Source: Acidovorax benzenivorans (GTDB lineage: Bacteria; Pseudomonadota; Gammaproteobacteria; Burkholderiales; Burkholderiaceae_C). From it: a stretch of DNA of 64,000 nucleotides. The translations under genes and the position numbers were made by a program. Positions 1 to 8,776 of the stretch are shown piece after piece. The stretch's first letter is position 1. The number at the start of each line of letters is the position of its first letter. Location: assembly GCF_028680575.1 (NCBI RefSeq), contig NZ_JAPCKI010000002.1, forward strand, positions 434,001-498,000, in the 5' to 3' direction. The notes beneath the pieces were generated by a model. The model was not told where the DNA came from. It was given only the letters and a program-made list of their open reading frames with translations, and did not search any database.

Positions 1-1
1 C

Positions 2-673
2 GCCATCCTGGCGTCCATCGACGATGCCGAGGAGCACATGGCGGCGCGCCGCCAGCAGCCCGCAGGCCGTCTGCGCGTGAATGCAGCCACGCCCTTCATG
101 CTGCATGCCGTAGTGCCGTTGGTGCCGGCGTTTCGCAAGGCGTATCCGCAGATCACGCTGCAACTGGACACAGACGAAACGTACATCGACCTGCTGGAGC
201 GGCGCACGGACGTGGCCATACGCATCGGGCAACTGCAGGACTCGACCCTGCACGCGCGCCCCCTGTGCACCAGCCGCCTGCGGGTGCTGGCCAGCCCCGA
301 CTACCTGGCGCGGGTGGGCAAGCCCAAAAGCGTGGCCGACCTGGCCAGCCACACGCTGCTGGGCTTCAACCAGCCCGAGTCGCTCAACCACTGGCCGCTG
401 CGGGGAGCGCATGGGGATGCTTGGCCCATCGTGCCCAGCCTCACCGCTTCGAGCGGTGAAACGTTGCGCCAGCTAGCGCTGGAACATGTGGGGCTGGTGT
501 GCCTGTCGGACTTCATGACCGCAGGCGACCGCGACGCTGGCCGCCTGGTTCAGGTGCTGGCGCGCGACACCGTGGACGTGCGCCAGCCTATCAACGCCGT
601 CTATTACCGCAACACGCAGTTGGCCGCGCGCATTGCGTGTTTTCTGGATTTTTTGCAGGAGCGCATGGGCTGA
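2..673 (+). CDS. LysR-family transcriptional regulator, C-terminal part (5' end outside window)
   Basis: The reading frame is open from the first bases, so this is the 3' part of a longer gene; 223 residues remain. They correspond to the linker helix and the periplasmic-binding-protein-like effector domain of LysR regulators. The stretch GRLRVNAATPF, then a segment on a hydrophobic PAF-R-YPQI pattern, DVAIRIGQL and LRVLASPDYL are the usual order of that domain. The DNA-binding helix-turn-helix should lie just upstream. The effector domain senses a small molecule, which cannot be told from sequence. The next gene is convergent, so its usual divergent target, if any, lies outside the window. 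The family is clear; the regulon is not. Confidence 0.9.
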   Translation, partial: AILASIDDAEEHMAARRQQPAGRLRVNAATPFMLHAVVPLVPAFRKAYPQITLQLDTDETYIDLLERRTDVAIRIGQLQDSTLHARPLCTSRLRVLASPDYLARVGKPKSVADLASHTLLGFNQPESLNHWPLRGAHGDAWPIVPSLTASSGETLRQLALEHVGLVCLSDFMTAGDRDAGRLVQVLARDTVDVRQPINAVYYRNTQLAARIACFLDFLQERMG

Positions 674-707
674 TGCCACAGAGTCTGCATCCAGGGCCGC
701 CTGCTGA

Positions 708-1412
708 TTAGCCGCGCGCCGGGATGTTCAGGCCCTTGGCCACGGCCGGGCGTGCCACAAATACATCCAGCACACGCTGTACTTCGGTGAATTGGCTGAA
801 TTCCACCAGGTCACCCGCGCCGTAGAAGCCGATCAGGTTGCGCACCCACGGCAGGATGGCAATGTCGGCGATGGTGTACTGGTCGCCCATCACCCATTGG
901 CGGCCTACCAGGCGCTGGTTCAGCACGCCCAGCAGGCGTTTGGACTCCGCCACGTAACGGTCGCGCGGGCGTTTGTCTTCAAAGTCCTTGCCCGCAAACT
1001 TGTTGAAGAACCCCACCTGGCCGAACATGGGGCCCACGCCGCCCATCTGCCACATCACCCACTGAATGGTTTCGTAACGCGCGGCGGCGTCCTGCGGGAT
1101 GAGCTGACCGGTCTTGTCGGCCAGGTACAGCAGGATGGCGCCCGACTCGAACAACGCCAACGGGTGGCCACCCGGGCCGTTCGGGTCGAGGATGGCCGGG
1201 ATCTTGTTGTTGGGGTTGAGCGACAGGAACTCGGGCGAGGTCTGGTCGTTGGTGTCAAAGCTCACCAGGTGCGGCTCGTACGGCAGGCCCAGTTCTTCGA
1301 GCGCAATCGACACCTTCACGCCGTTGGGCGTGGGCAGCGAATACAGCTGCAGGCGGTCCGGGTGCTGGGCGGGCCATTTGTGAGTGATGGCGAAGGCGGA
1401 AAGATCGGGCAT
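708..1412 (-). CDS. Glutathione S-transferase, Ure2p/YghU-YfcG-like
   Basis: A 234-residue cytosolic protein with the two-domain glutathione transferase layout. The thioredoxin-like N-terminal half carries SLPTPNGVKV (about 25-34), NPNNKIPAI (66-74, with the cis-proline that binds the glutathione backbone) and ESGAILLYLA (89-98, the gamma-glutamyl site). The all-helical C-terminal half ends near residue 230 and includes the conserved TIADIAILPW capping box. The TPNG motif in place of a catalytic Tyr or Ser early in the protein is typical of the Ure2p-like group (YghU, YfcG), which act mostly as disulfide-bond reductases. It is convergent with the LysR fragment and stands alone. The substrate is unknown. 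Confidence 0.9.
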   Translation of the reverse strand: MPDLSAFAITHKWPAQHPDRLQLYSLPTPNGVKVSIALEELGLPYEPHLVSFDTNDQTSPEFLSLNPNNKIPAILDPNGPGGHPLALFESGAILLYLADKTGQLIPQDAAARYETIQWVMWQMGGVGPMFGQVGFFNKFAGKDFEDKRPRDRYVAESKRLLGVLNQRLVGRQWVMGDQYTIADIAILPWVRNLIGFYGAGDLVEFSQFTEVQRVLDVFVARPAVAKGLNIPARG

Positions 1413-1528
1413 GAAAGAGTCCTGGCTGGTGGCGGCTGCTGCAGCGCCTGAAAAAGTGCAAGCCTAGTGCGCCATGGAAACCGGCGCTGCTTGAGGTTAT
1501 TGGCAGCCCACCGACGATAATCCGGCGG

Positions 1529-2410
1529 ATGCAGATTCGCTTTACCAAAATGCAGGGCGCGGGCAACGATTTCGTGGTGCTCGACGAAACCCAGGGCCGC
1601 CTGGGGTTGAGCACGGCCCAATACCGCTTTCTGGCCGACCGCCACTTTGGCGTGGGGGCCGACCAGATCCTCACCGTGCGTCCTTCACCAGCGGACGGTA
1701 TCGACTTCGAATACGTGATCCACAACGCCGACGGCGGCGAGGTGGAGCAGTGTGGCAACGGCGCCCGTTGTTTCGCGCGGTTTGTGCACGACCGGGGCCT
1801 GTCGGGCAAAGACACTCTCCGCGTGCAGACCAAAAGTGGCGTGATCGCCCCCCGCCTCACGGCCGATGGCCGCGTCACGGTGGACATGGGTCGGCCCGAG
1901 TTCGACCCGGCCAAGGTGCCCTTTGATACCACCGGCCTCACGCCCGTGCCGCAGGGGTTGGGGCAAAAATGGCCGTTGGCGCTAGAAGAATATGCGCAGG
2001 GTGCTTCTGTTTTGATAGCGGTTGCCTCCATGGGCAACCCCCACGCCGTGCAGTTGGTGGACAACGTGGACACGGCGCCCGTCGCACAGACCGGCCCGCT
2101 CATCGAACACCACGTGCGCTTTCCCCAGCGTGTGAACGCTGGCTACCTGCAGATCGTGGACCGCAGCCATGTGCGCCTGCGTGTGTTCGAGCGTGGCGCA
2201 GGCGAAACACTGGCCTGCGGCACCGGCGCCTGTGCGGCAGTGGCCAGCGGCATCCGCCTGGGCCTGCTGGACCCCGAGGTGCATGTGGACACGCGCGGCG
2301 GGCGCCTCACCATTGCCTGGAGCGGTGCCGACACCGATTCCGTTTTCATGACCGGCCCCGCCACCACGGTGTTCGAAGGCCAGATCGACATTCCCGACAC
2401 GCTCGTATGA
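1529..2410 (+). CDS. dapF: Diaminopimelate epimerase
   Basis: Converts LL- to meso-diaminopimelate without a cofactor, for lysine and for the peptidoglycan cross-linking residue that MurE adds. Both catalytic cysteines are present: Cys75 in EQCGNGARC and Cys230 in [11 protein letters not shown]. The start motif [11 protein letters not shown] is canonical. At 293 residues it is about 20 longer than the Escherichia coli enzyme (274). Part of the excess lies at residues 149-165, which a family A repeat encodes; these sit between the two domain halves, just before the conserved SMGNPH motif. The stop overlaps the next start (ATGA), and the dapF-DUF484-xerC order is the usual proteobacterial operon. 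Confidence 0.97.
   Translation: MQIRFTKMQGAGNDFVVLDETQGRLGLSTAQYRFLADRHFGVGADQILTVRPSPADGIDFEYVIHNADGGEVEQCGNGARCFARFVHDRGLSGKDTLRVQTKSGVIAPRLTADGRVTVDMGRPEFDPAKVPFDTTGLTPVPQGLGQKWPLALEEYAQGASVLIAVASMGNPHAVQLVDNVDTAPVAQTGPLIEHHVRFPQRVNAGYLQIVDRSHVRLRVFERGAGETLACGTGACAAVASGIRLGLLDPEVHVDTRGGRLTIAWSGADTDSVFMTGPATTVFEGQIDIPDTLV
1967..2020 (-). repeat. Family A dispersed repeat, in-frame copy inside dapF
   Basis: Read on the minus strand, it has GCTATCAAAA, then an interior with AAGC and TGCGCAT, then TCTAGCGC and GGCC. This is the same order of blocks as the reference copy at 56254-56300. It keeps the dapF frame open and encodes roughly [16 protein letters not shown]. It is diverged, so membership rests on block order, not on high identity. 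Confidence 0.55.
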
Positions 2411-3096
2411 CTACCCACATCCCTCCGATCACCGAAGACGACATCGCCCAGTTCCTCACCAACACGCCCGGCTTCTTCGAGCGCCATGCCGAGGTGCTGG
2501 CCAGCGTACAGATCACCAGCCCCCACGGCGCGCGCGCGGTGAGCCTGCAGGAGCGCCAGGCCGAGATGCTGCGCGAGAAGATCAAGGGCCTGGAGCAGCG
2601 CATCATGGAGATGGTGCGCAACAGCACCGAAAACGCCGCCATTGCCCACAAGGTGCACCAGTGGACCGGCAGCCTGCTGCAGGTGCGCGACCCGTTCGAC
2701 TTGCCCCAGGCCGTGGTCGATGGCGTGCGCACCCTGTTCGACGTGCCCCAGGCAGCGGTGCGCGTGTGGGAGGTGGCCGCGCCGTACATCGACGCCGACT
2801 TCACCCAGGGCGCCAGTGACGACGCCCGCGCGTTTGCCTCATCGCTCACCATGCCGTTCTGCGGCCCCAACCTGGGTTTTGAGCCTGCGGGCTGGCTGGC
2901 CAACGAAGCGGGTGAACCCGCCCAGTCGCTGGCCCTGCTGCCGCTGCGCGAAGGCGCCATCGACAGCGCCACGCCCGCGTTTGGCCTGCTGGTGCTGGGC
3001 TCGCAAGACCCGCAGCGTTTTGATGCCACGATGGGCACCGACTTTTTGTCGCGCATGGCAGAACTTGCCAGCGCCGCGCTGCTGCGGCTGAAGTAG
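2407..3096 (+). CDS. DUF484 family protein
   Basis: A 229-residue soluble protein of the DUF484 family, found between dapF and xerC in many gamma- and betaproteobacteria. The N-terminal part ([17 protein letters not shown]) and the helix rich in Glu, Arg and Gln that follows (about 45-75) are characteristic. The remainder has a GAF-like pattern ([15 protein letters not shown]). No catalytic residues are known for the family and its role is undefined; a signalling or regulatory role is only inferred from the GAF-like fold. The start overlaps the dapF stop by four bases, and 44 bases separate it from xerC, so all three are probably one transcript. Confidence 0.88.
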   Translation: MTTHIPPITEDDIAQFLTNTPGFFERHAEVLASVQITSPHGARAVSLQERQAEMLREKIKGLEQRIMEMVRNSTENAAIAHKVHQWTGSLLQVRDPFDLPQAVVDGVRTLFDVPQAAVRVWEVAAPYIDADFTQGASDDARAFASSLTMPFCGPNLGFEPAGWLANEAGEPAQSLALLPLREGAIDSATPAFGLLVLGSQDPQRFDATMGTDFLSRMAELASAALLRLK

Positions 3097-3140
3097 CCCG
3101 CCAGCCTTCATCAACCTGGCAGCGTCTCAGCCACGGCCCC

Positions 3141-4118
3141 ATGCCTGAAACGCCCGCCATACCCACCACGCTCGACCCGCATGTCCTGCGCTATCTGGAG
3201 CATGTGCGCGTCGAAAAGCGGCTGGCCGCGCGCACGCTCACGCTCTACACCCTGGACCTGGAAAAGCTGGCGCAGTTTGCGGTCGGCATGAATGTGCCGC
3301 TGCTGCAGTTGCAGACCGCTCACATTCGCCGCTTTGTCGCGCAGATGCACAGCGGCGGGCGCAGCGGGCGGGGCATTGCGCTCATCTTGTCGGGTTGGCG
3401 CGGGTTTTTCATCTGGGCGGGACGACAGGGGCTGATCCCGCACAACCCGGTGCAAGACGTGCGTGCCCCCAAGGCGCCCAAGCCCCTGCCCAAGGCGCTG
3501 GGCGTGGACGATGCCGTGCGCCTGGCCGAGTTCGACAACACCGGCGCCGACCCCTGGCTGGAGGCGCGCGATGCGGCCATGGTGGAGCTGCTGTACGGCT
3601 GCGGCCTGCGCGTGGGTGAACTCGCGGGGCTAGACGCCATCCCCAATGCCGACACCCAGCGCCTGGGCCGGGGCTGGGTCGACTTGCAAGCGGGCGAAGC
3701 CCATGTGTTCGGCAAGGGCAGCAAGCGCCGCAGCGTGCCGGTGGGCGCCGCCGCCACGGCGGCATTGCAGACCTGGCTGCAGCTGCGGGCCACGCCTTTT
3801 GGCGGCGAGGGCTCGGCGCGGCTCGATACCGCCCTGTTCGTGGGTCAGCGCGGTAAGCGGCTCACGGCCCAGTCGATCTGGCTGCGCCTGCGCCAGCGCA
3901 GCCAGCAAGCGGGGCTGACCACGCCGGTGCACCCGCACATGCTGCGCCACTCGTTTGCCAGCCACCTGCTGCAAAGCAGCGGCGACCTGCGTGCGGTGCA
4001 GGAGCTGCTGGGCCACGCCAACATCACGACCACGCAGGTCTATACACGGCTCGACTTTCAGCACCTGGCCAAGGTGTATGACGCGGCCCACCCGCGCGCG
4101 AGGAAGAAGCCCCCCTGA
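3141..4118 (+). CDS. xerC: Site-specific tyrosine recombinase XerC
   Basis: With XerD it resolves chromosome dimers at dif near the terminus during division. The protein has 325 residues. The SAM-like core-binding domain spans about 10-105 and the catalytic domain about 115-315. All catalytic residues are visible: Arg157 (CGLRVGEL), Lys192 (FGKGSKRR), His266 and Arg269 (HPHMLRHSF), His292 (LLGHANI) and the nucleophile Tyr301 (TQVYTRLD). A loop at about 164-186 (AIPNADTQRLGRGW) is longer than in E. coli XerC (298 residues). The position after dapF-DUF484 and the absence of phage genes mark it as the housekeeping recombinase. Its last residues (KKPP) and stop codon lie inside a family B repeat. 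Confidence 0.95.
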   Translation: MPETPAIPTTLDPHVLRYLEHVRVEKRLAARTLTLYTLDLEKLAQFAVGMNVPLLQLQTAHIRRFVAQMHSGGRSGRGIALILSGWRGFFIWAGRQGLIPHNPVQDVRAPKAPKPLPKALGVDDAVRLAEFDNTGADPWLEARDAAMVELLYGCGLRVGELAGLDAIPNADTQRLGRGWVDLQAGEAHVFGKGSKRRSVPVGAAATAALQTWLQLRATPFGGEGSARLDTALFVGQRGKRLTAQSIWLRLRQRSQQAGLTTPVHPHMLRHSFASHLLQSSGDLRAVQELLGHANITTTQVYTRLDFQHLAKVYDAAHPRARKKPP

Positions 4119-4184
4119 GCCGCTGCGCGGCTTCCCCCAAGGGGGAGATACCCGGTGGTCTGGCAGAGCCAGTTCCACGGGTGC
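4105..4184 (+). repeat. Family B dispersed repeat, copy 1 (end of xerC)
   Basis: A repeat of about 80 bp: CCCCCCTGAGCCGCTGCGCG, then the short palindromic block CTTCCCCCAAGGGGGA, then GGTGGTCTGGCAGAGCCAG and TTCCACGGGTGC. It shares nearly all of this with copies at 52848-52928 (inverted) and 53715-53795. Here it supplies the last xerC codons and stop, and fills much of the gap to the signal peptidase gene. The C5-A2-G5 block can form a hairpin. Confidence 0.85.
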
Positions 4185-4316
4185 ACTGGTCTGGCGCCGC
4201 GCGCGGGGCTACGGCTGTGTCTGCCCCCCCCGTCCGCCAGCCTGGCGGAACCAAGTGACAAACAGGCGCCTCCGAGCAACGTGGCGCCCGCTGTGGAGCG
4301 CCTTGGAGCTGTTGTC

Positions 4317-4985
4317 ATGCTGCTGAACTGGATCAAGTCGAACCGTGGGTTCATCGTGCTGTTGCTGTGCTTCGGCGTCTTTCGCACCGCCGTGGCCGAC
4401 TGGAACCCCATCCCCTCGGGCTCGATGCGGCCCACATTGCTGGAGGGGGATGTGGTGCTGGTCAACCGCCTGGCCTACGACGTCAAGCTGCCGCTCACGG
4501 ACATGATCCTGGCGCACATCGATGACCCGCAGCGCGGCGATGTGGTCACCTTCTCGTCGCCGCTGGACGGCACCCGCCTGATCAAGCGCATTGCGGCCTT
4601 GCCCGGAGACACGGTGGAGATGCGCAACGAGGTGCTCTATATCAACGGCCAAGCTGCCGAATATGAGACGCCCGACTCTGTGCAGGAGTTGGTGCAGCCG
4701 GGCCACACGCTCACCGCTACGCGCTGGACGGAGCGCCTGTTGGGGCATGAGCGCCGCGTGCAGTGGCTGCAAGGCGTGAGTGCCCGCAGCAGCTTTGACC
4801 CGGTGCAAGTGCCCGAGGGCGAATACCTGGTGCTGGGTGACAACCGTGACAACAGTGCCGACTCGCGCTACATCGGCCTGGTGCCGCGCCATCTGCTCAT
4901 CGGGCAGGCGCACCGCGTGCTGCTGTCTGCCGATGTGCTGGGCCACTGGGCGCCGCGCCTGGAGCGTTTTGGCAAGGCGCTGTAG
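4317..4985 (+). CDS. lepB: Type I signal peptidase (LepB-like, small)
   Basis: Cleaves signal peptides from exported proteins at the periplasmic face of the inner membrane. The Ser/Lys dyad is visible: Ser36 in IPSGSMRPTL and Lys90 in RLIKRIAALPGD. The box GDNRDNSADSRY (174-185) is conserved. Only one N-terminal membrane segment is evident (about 12-27), against two in E. coli LepB, and 222 residues is short for a proteobacterial LepB (about 320). ATG 4317 is chosen because GGAG lies nine bases upstream and the membrane segment starts directly after it; the longer frame upstream is repeat sequence. It may be a second signal peptidase beside the one usually next to lepA and rnc. Confidence 0.9.
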   Translation: MLLNWIKSNRGFIVLLLCFGVFRTAVADWNPIPSGSMRPTLLEGDVVLVNRLAYDVKLPLTDMILAHIDDPQRGDVVTFSSPLDGTRLIKRIAALPGDTVEMRNEVLYINGQAAEYETPDSVQELVQPGHTLTATRWTERLLGHERRVQWLQGVSARSSFDPVQVPEGEYLVLGDNRDNSADSRYIGLVPRHLLIGQAHRVLLSADVLGHWAPRLERFGKAL

Positions 4986-5032
4986 CCTTGGCACACCAGG
5001 GGCAGGACAGGGTCCTGGAACAGGCCTGAACC

Positions 5033-6670
5033 TCAGGCGGCTGCCAAGGGCGGATGGTCGTGGCCCAGCAAGGGGCGGCGCGCAGGCTGATGCTGTAGTG
5101 CAGCGCGCTGCTCATAGACCTGCGGCAGCTTGAAGGTGGACACCGTGTGGACCAGCTCGCCCGCCTGCTGGTTCAGGCTGGCAGCGGCAGCGGCCATTTC
5201 TTCTACCAGGGCCGCGTTTTGCTGCGTGGCCTGGTCCATCTGGGTGATGGCCTCATTGATCTGGTCCACGCCCTGGCTTTGTTCGGTGCTGGCTGCAGTG
5301 ATCTCGCCCACGATGCCGGTAACGCGGCGAATGGAGTCCACTACGTCGGTCATGGTCTGGCCGGCGCGGTCCACCAGGGCAGTGCCCGCTCCCACGCGCT
5401 CCACGCTGGCGCTAATCAGGCCCTTGATCTCGCGCGAGGCGTCGGCCGAGCGGCTGGCCAGCGCGCGCACCTCGGTGGCCACCACGGCAAAGCCACGGCC
5501 CTGGTCGCCTGCGCGGGCCGCCTCTACCGCCGCGTTCAGCGCCAGGATGTTGGTCTGGAAGGCGATGGAGTCGATCACGCCAATGATCTCGGAGATCTTG
5601 CTGCTGCTGTCGTTGATGTCTTTCATGGTGCGCACCACGTCCGCCACCACCTCACCGCCCTGCATCGCAATGGTTGTGGCGGTTTGCGCCAGTTGGTTGG
5701 CCTGGCGGGAGTTGTCGGCGTTCTGGCGCACGGTGGCGTTGAGCTGCTCCATCGAGGCGGCGGTTTCTTCCAGTGCGCTGGCTTGTTCTTCGGTGCGCGA
5801 CGACAGGTCGTTGTTGCCCTGGGCGATTTGCTCCGAAGCGCTGGCCACGTTGATGGAGCTTTGGTGCACGGTGGCCACCATGGTGGCAAGGCTGTCCTGC
5901 ATGCGCTTGAGCTGCGCCATCAGACTGGTGGTGTCGCCAGGTTGGAGGTCAATCGCCACGGTCAGGTCGCCGTGTGCCACGCTGCGCGCGAGGGCAGCGG
6001 CGGTGCCAGGCTCGGTGCCCAGCTGGCCCACAATGCTGCGCGTCACCAGGTAGCCAAGGCCCAGGGCAAACAGCACGCCACTTGCGATGGCCAGGACCAC
6101 AAACAGCCGCGTGTTGGCATAAGACTCGACCGCCTGGTCGTACTCCTTGCGCGCGGTGTCTAACTGCACTTGTACCAGCGCGCCCAGCACTTCCTGCAGC
6201 GGGTCGAGTGCGGGGTACATCTCCTGGGCGGCATAGGCGGTCAGGCCCGGCAGGTCCTTGTTGCCGATCAGGCTCTCCAGAGTGTGCACGGCGCCATCGG
6301 CCTTGGGCTGCAGCGCTTTGAATTGGGCGACCAAGCGCGTCTCGTCGGCCACCAGCTCGGTCGCCAGATATGCGGTCCAGTTGTCGCTGATGTCCTTCTT
6401 GGCCTTGGCGATGGATTCCAGCCCTTGCTGCGGTGTCAGCGCGCCGTCGCGCACCTTGTGCGCGGTATCTACCACGTTGACGGCGTACGCGTCTGACACC
6501 AGCTTGATTTGCTTGAGGGGTACCACGCGGTCTTGGTACACGGTGTTGAGCCCCGCGTCGGCGTGCTGCATGCCGGTAAGGCCTGCGATGCCGATCACAA
6601 CGGTCAACACGCACAGTGCTGCCAGCAGCAGAGACAGGCGGGTAGAAATCTTCAGGTCGTTGAATTTCAT
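5033..6670 (-). CDS. Methyl-accepting chemotaxis protein (Tsr-like, four-helix-bundle sensor)
   Basis: A 545-residue inner-membrane chemoreceptor. Membrane segments lie at about 11-33 and 190-212. Between them is a periplasmic region of about 155 residues with the pattern of a 4HB_MCP ligand-binding domain. A HAMP domain follows, then the long cytoplasmic coiled coil. The hairpin tip [20 protein letters not shown], where CheA and CheW dock, is intact. The sequence around EEQASALEETAASMEQL matches methylation helix 1. The tail is His/Pro/Leu-rich and does not end in a CheR-docking pentapeptide. It lies 36 bases after cheW on the same strand, so the two are probably co-transcribed. The ligand is unknown. 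Confidence 0.95.
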   Translation of the reverse strand: MKFNDLKISTRLSLLLAALCVLTVVIGIAGLTGMQHADAGLNTVYQDRVVPLKQIKLVSDAYAVNVVDTAHKVRDGALTPQQGLESIAKAKKDISDNWTAYLATELVADETRLVAQFKALQPKADGAVHTLESLIGNKDLPGLTAYAAQEMYPALDPLQEVLGALVQVQLDTARKEYDQAVESYANTRLFVVLAIASGVLFALGLGYLVTRSIVGQLGTEPGTAAALARSVAHGDLTVAIDLQPGDTTSLMAQLKRMQDSLATMVATVHQSSINVASASEQIAQGNNDLSSRTEEQASALEETAASMEQLNATVRQNADNSRQANQLAQTATTIAMQGGEVVADVVRTMKDINDSSSKISEIIGVIDSIAFQTNILALNAAVEAARAGDQGRGFAVVATEVRALASRSADASREIKGLISASVERVGAGTALVDRAGQTMTDVVDSIRRVTGIVGEITAASTEQSQGVDQINEAITQMDQATQQNAALVEEMAAAAASLNQQAGELVHTVSTFKLPQVYEQRAALQHQPARRPLLGHDHPPLAAA

Positions 6671-6706
6671 GGTGTGTCCAGTTCTTTGGGGTATGGGGTT
6701 GGACTC

Positions 6707-7234
6707 TCAGTGACTGGTGGCAGGGACCTCGTCCGCCGCAGATTTGGCAAGGAATTTCTCGATGTCGAGCAGGATCAGCATGCGCGGGCCGACCGAGCCG
6801 ATGGCCAGCAGGTGCTCGGGCCTGACGTTGCCGCGCAGTGCGGGTACAGGGCGCAGTTGCTCGCGCTCCAGTGTGAGCACATCGGACACTCCGTCCACCA
6901 CCACGCCCACCGTGCGATGACCGATGTGCAGCACGATCACCACCTTGAGGTGGTCGTACTGCACGGCGGTTTGCCCCAGTTTCAGGCGCAGGTCGAGGAT
7001 GGGCACGATCACTCCGCGCAGGTTCATCACGCCCAGCAGCTCACCCGTCGCGTTGGCAATGGTGGTGGGCTTTTCGTACGACCGGATCTCTTGCACGCGC
7101 AGGATGTCCACTCCGTATTCCTCGTTGCCGATCTGAAAGGTCAGAAATTCGCGTAGGTCGGTCATCACGGCCTGGGCTGTGCCTGGCGCGGGGGCCAGGC
7201 GGGTGATGCTGTGGAGCGTGGTGGGGGTGGACAT
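6707..7234 (-). CDS. cheW: Chemotaxis coupling protein CheW
   Basis: An adaptor that links chemoreceptor tips to the CheA kinase. The 175-residue protein has an N-terminal tail of about 27 residues and then one CheW domain: EFLTFQIGNEEYGVDILRVQ, MNLRGVIVPILDLR (the conserved receptor/CheA interface) and GVVVDGVSDVL. It precedes a chemoreceptor gene; no cheA, cheY, cheR or cheB is in the window, so this is probably a dedicated coupler for its receptor or a second cheW. Its promoter at 7266-7295 is unusually clear. Confidence 0.95.
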   Translation of the reverse strand: MSTPTTLHSITRLAPAPGTAQAVMTDLREFLTFQIGNEEYGVDILRVQEIRSYEKPTTIANATGELLGVMNLRGVIVPILDLRLKLGQTAVQYDHLKVVIVLHIGHRTVGVVVDGVSDVLTLEREQLRPVPALRGNVRPEHLLAIGSVGPRMLILLDIEKFLAKSAADEVPATSH

Positions 7235-7265
7235 GGCGCTTGTGATAAAAATGATAATTTCAGCA

Positions 7266-7302
7266 ATTGTATTGAGGTTGAATCATATTTGTCAAATATG
7301 AT
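7266..7302 (-). promoter_or_regulatory. Sigma70 promoter of cheW overlapping a 21-bp palindrome
   Basis: On the minus strand a perfect -35 TTGACA (7295-7290) and a -10 TACAAT (7271-7266) are 18 bp apart, 32 bases before the cheW start. A perfect inverted repeat, ATCATATTTG-T-CAAATATGAT (7282-7302), overlaps the -35. The region is strikingly AT-rich for this genome. The palindrome placed over the -35 looks like a repressor operator, but the regulator is unknown. Confidence 0.75.
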
Positions 7303-7480
7303 ATTTTTGATGATGCGACAGGCCACGTGCCGCAGACAGGAGAAACGTGCGCCGGTACTCGGTGTGGACGAGAGAAGGTCGAGCGGGACAGGGGCCGTGC
7401 CGGGCGGGCCGGTACTTCTTGCCCGCGTTTTTCCATTGCACGGGGCTCGGCAGCGCCTGCGAGCCCGCACAATCCGGGTC

Positions 7481-8716
7481 ATGAAAACCCTTCGACTTCG
7501 CGCAGGCAAAGAGCGCTCGCTGTTGCGCCGCCACCCCTGGATCTTTGAATCGGCCATTGCCAAGGGCGGTGGCGACAGCGGCGAGACCGTGCGTGTGGAG
7601 TCCCACGAAGGCCAGTTCCTGGCCTGGGCCGCCTACAGCCCCAGCTCGCGCATCCGCGCGCGGGTGTGGAGCTTTGATGAGGCGCAACGTATTGATGCTC
7701 CTTTTTTTATAGCTGCTTGCGCACGTTCCATCATCGCTAGAGCCCGTTTTGACGTGCAAAGCGATGGCGTGCGCCTGGTGCACGGCGAGTCCGACGGCCT
7801 GCCTGGGCTCATCGTGGACCGCTATGGCGATACGCTGGTGGCTCAGTTCACCAGCGCAGGTACCGAGCGCTGGAAGGGCGTGATTGCCGATGCGCTGCTG
7901 CGCGAGACGGGGCTGACCAAGCTCTACGAGCGCTCGGACGCCAGCGTGCGGTCGCTGGAGGGCCTGGAGCCCGCCACCGGCTGGCTGCGCGGCGGGCCCA
8001 CGGGCGCGGCAGGTGATGGGGAGGGGCCGCCGCTCGAACTCACGATCCGTGAACACCAGTGGCGTCTGACGCTCAACATCGCCGAAGGCCACAAGACCGG
8101 CTTCTACCTGGACCAGCGCGACAGCCGCCAGCGGTTTGCCGACTACACCCAGCGCCTGGGCTTCAAGCATGTGCTCAACTGCTTTTGCTACACCGGCGGT
8201 TTCAGCGTGGCGGCGCTGGCGGGCATGCGTGCGGCAGGCACCGTGGCCGACGGGCACGTGACCTCCATCGATTCTTCAGGCCCGGCCCTGGAGCGCGCCC
8301 GCGCCCACGTGGCGCTCAACGGCTTCGATCCGAACCGGGCCACCTTCCTCGATGCCGACGTGAATGCCTCGCTGCGCCAGTTCCTCAAGGAAGGCCAGCG
8401 CTTTGACGCCATCATCCTGGACCCGCCCAAGTTCGCCCCCACGGCGGCCCACGCCGAGCGGGCCGCACGCGCCTACAAGGACATCAACCGGCTGGCGCTG
8501 CAGTTGCTGTCGCCCGGCGGGGTGCTGTTCACCTTCTCGTGCTCAGGCGGCATCAGCGCCGACCTGTTCCACAAGATCGTGGCGTCGGCGGGCGCGGATG
8601 CGGGCGTGGATGGCTACATCCTGGAGCGCCTGGGCGGCGCGCCCGACCACCCCATGACGCTGGAGTTCCCAGAGGGCGAGTACCTCAAGGGACTCGTGGT
8701 GATGCGGAAATCTTGA
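7481..8716 (+). CDS. rlmI: Class I SAM-dependent 23S rRNA (cytosine-5) methyltransferase, RlmI-like
   Basis: Matches the RlmI/YccW family, which methylates C1962 of 23S rRNA. The 411 residues hold an N-terminal PUA RNA-binding domain (about 1-85; LRLRAGKERSLLRRHPWIF), a middle domain, and a Rossmann methyltransferase domain with NCFCYTGGFSV (233-243, SAM binding), LDPPKF (313-318) and SCSGG (353-357, catalytic cysteine region). The start at ATG 7481 fits the family N-terminus exactly. Residues 71-91 (IDAPFFIAACARSI and flanks) come from a family A repeat and replace the usual linker between the PUA and middle domains. It is a single gene with no obvious operon partners. Confidence 0.88.
   Translation: MKTLRLRAGKERSLLRRHPWIFESAIAKGGGDSGETVRVESHEGQFLAWAAYSPSSRIRARVWSFDEAQRIDAPFFIAACARSIIARARFDVQSDGVRLVHGESDGLPGLIVDRYGDTLVAQFTSAGTERWKGVIADALLRETGLTKLYERSDASVRSLEGLEPATGWLRGGPTGAAGDGEGPPLELTIREHQWRLTLNIAEGHKTGFYLDQRDSRQRFADYTQRLGFKHVLNCFCYTGGFSVAALAGMRAAGTVADGHVTSIDSSGPALERARAHVALNGFDPNRATFLDADVNASLRQFLKEGQRFDAIILDPPKFAPTAAHAERAARAYKDINRLALQLLSPGGVLFTFSCSGGISADLFHKIVASAGADAGVDGYILERLGGAPDHPMTLEFPEGEYLKGLVVMRKS
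7694..7752 (+). repeat. Family A dispersed repeat, in-frame copy inside rlmI
   Basis: Reads GATGCTCCTTTTTTTATAGC, then TGCTTGCGCA, CATCATCGCTAGAGCC and GTTTTGA. This is the block order of the reference copy at 56254-56300. The local T run and AT content contrast with the surrounding GC-rich gene. It translates in frame to a hydrophobic peptide (about residues 71-91). Confidence 0.75.
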
Positions 8717-8718
8717 TG

Positions 8719-8776
8719 TTTTCGCCTCTGGCGCTTATCTGTCAAGAACTGGTAGCTATCAAATTGATAGTTTTTC
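8719..8776 (-). repeat. Family A dispersed repeat between rlmI and aacS
   Basis: The minus strand reads ATTTGATAGCTACCAG, TTCTTGACAGATAAGCGC and CAGAGGCGAAAA. It is almost the same as the reference copy at 56254-56300, differing at only a few positions. It supplies the last codons (KLSI) and the stop of the acetoacetyl-CoA synthetase gene and fills the gap between the two convergent genes, where a bidirectional terminator could be expected. Confidence 0.85.

Noticed and set aside
3141..4118. XerC as a phage or island integrase
   Set aside because: It is in the conserved dapF-DUF484-xerC operon, with no attachment site, tRNA or phage genes near.
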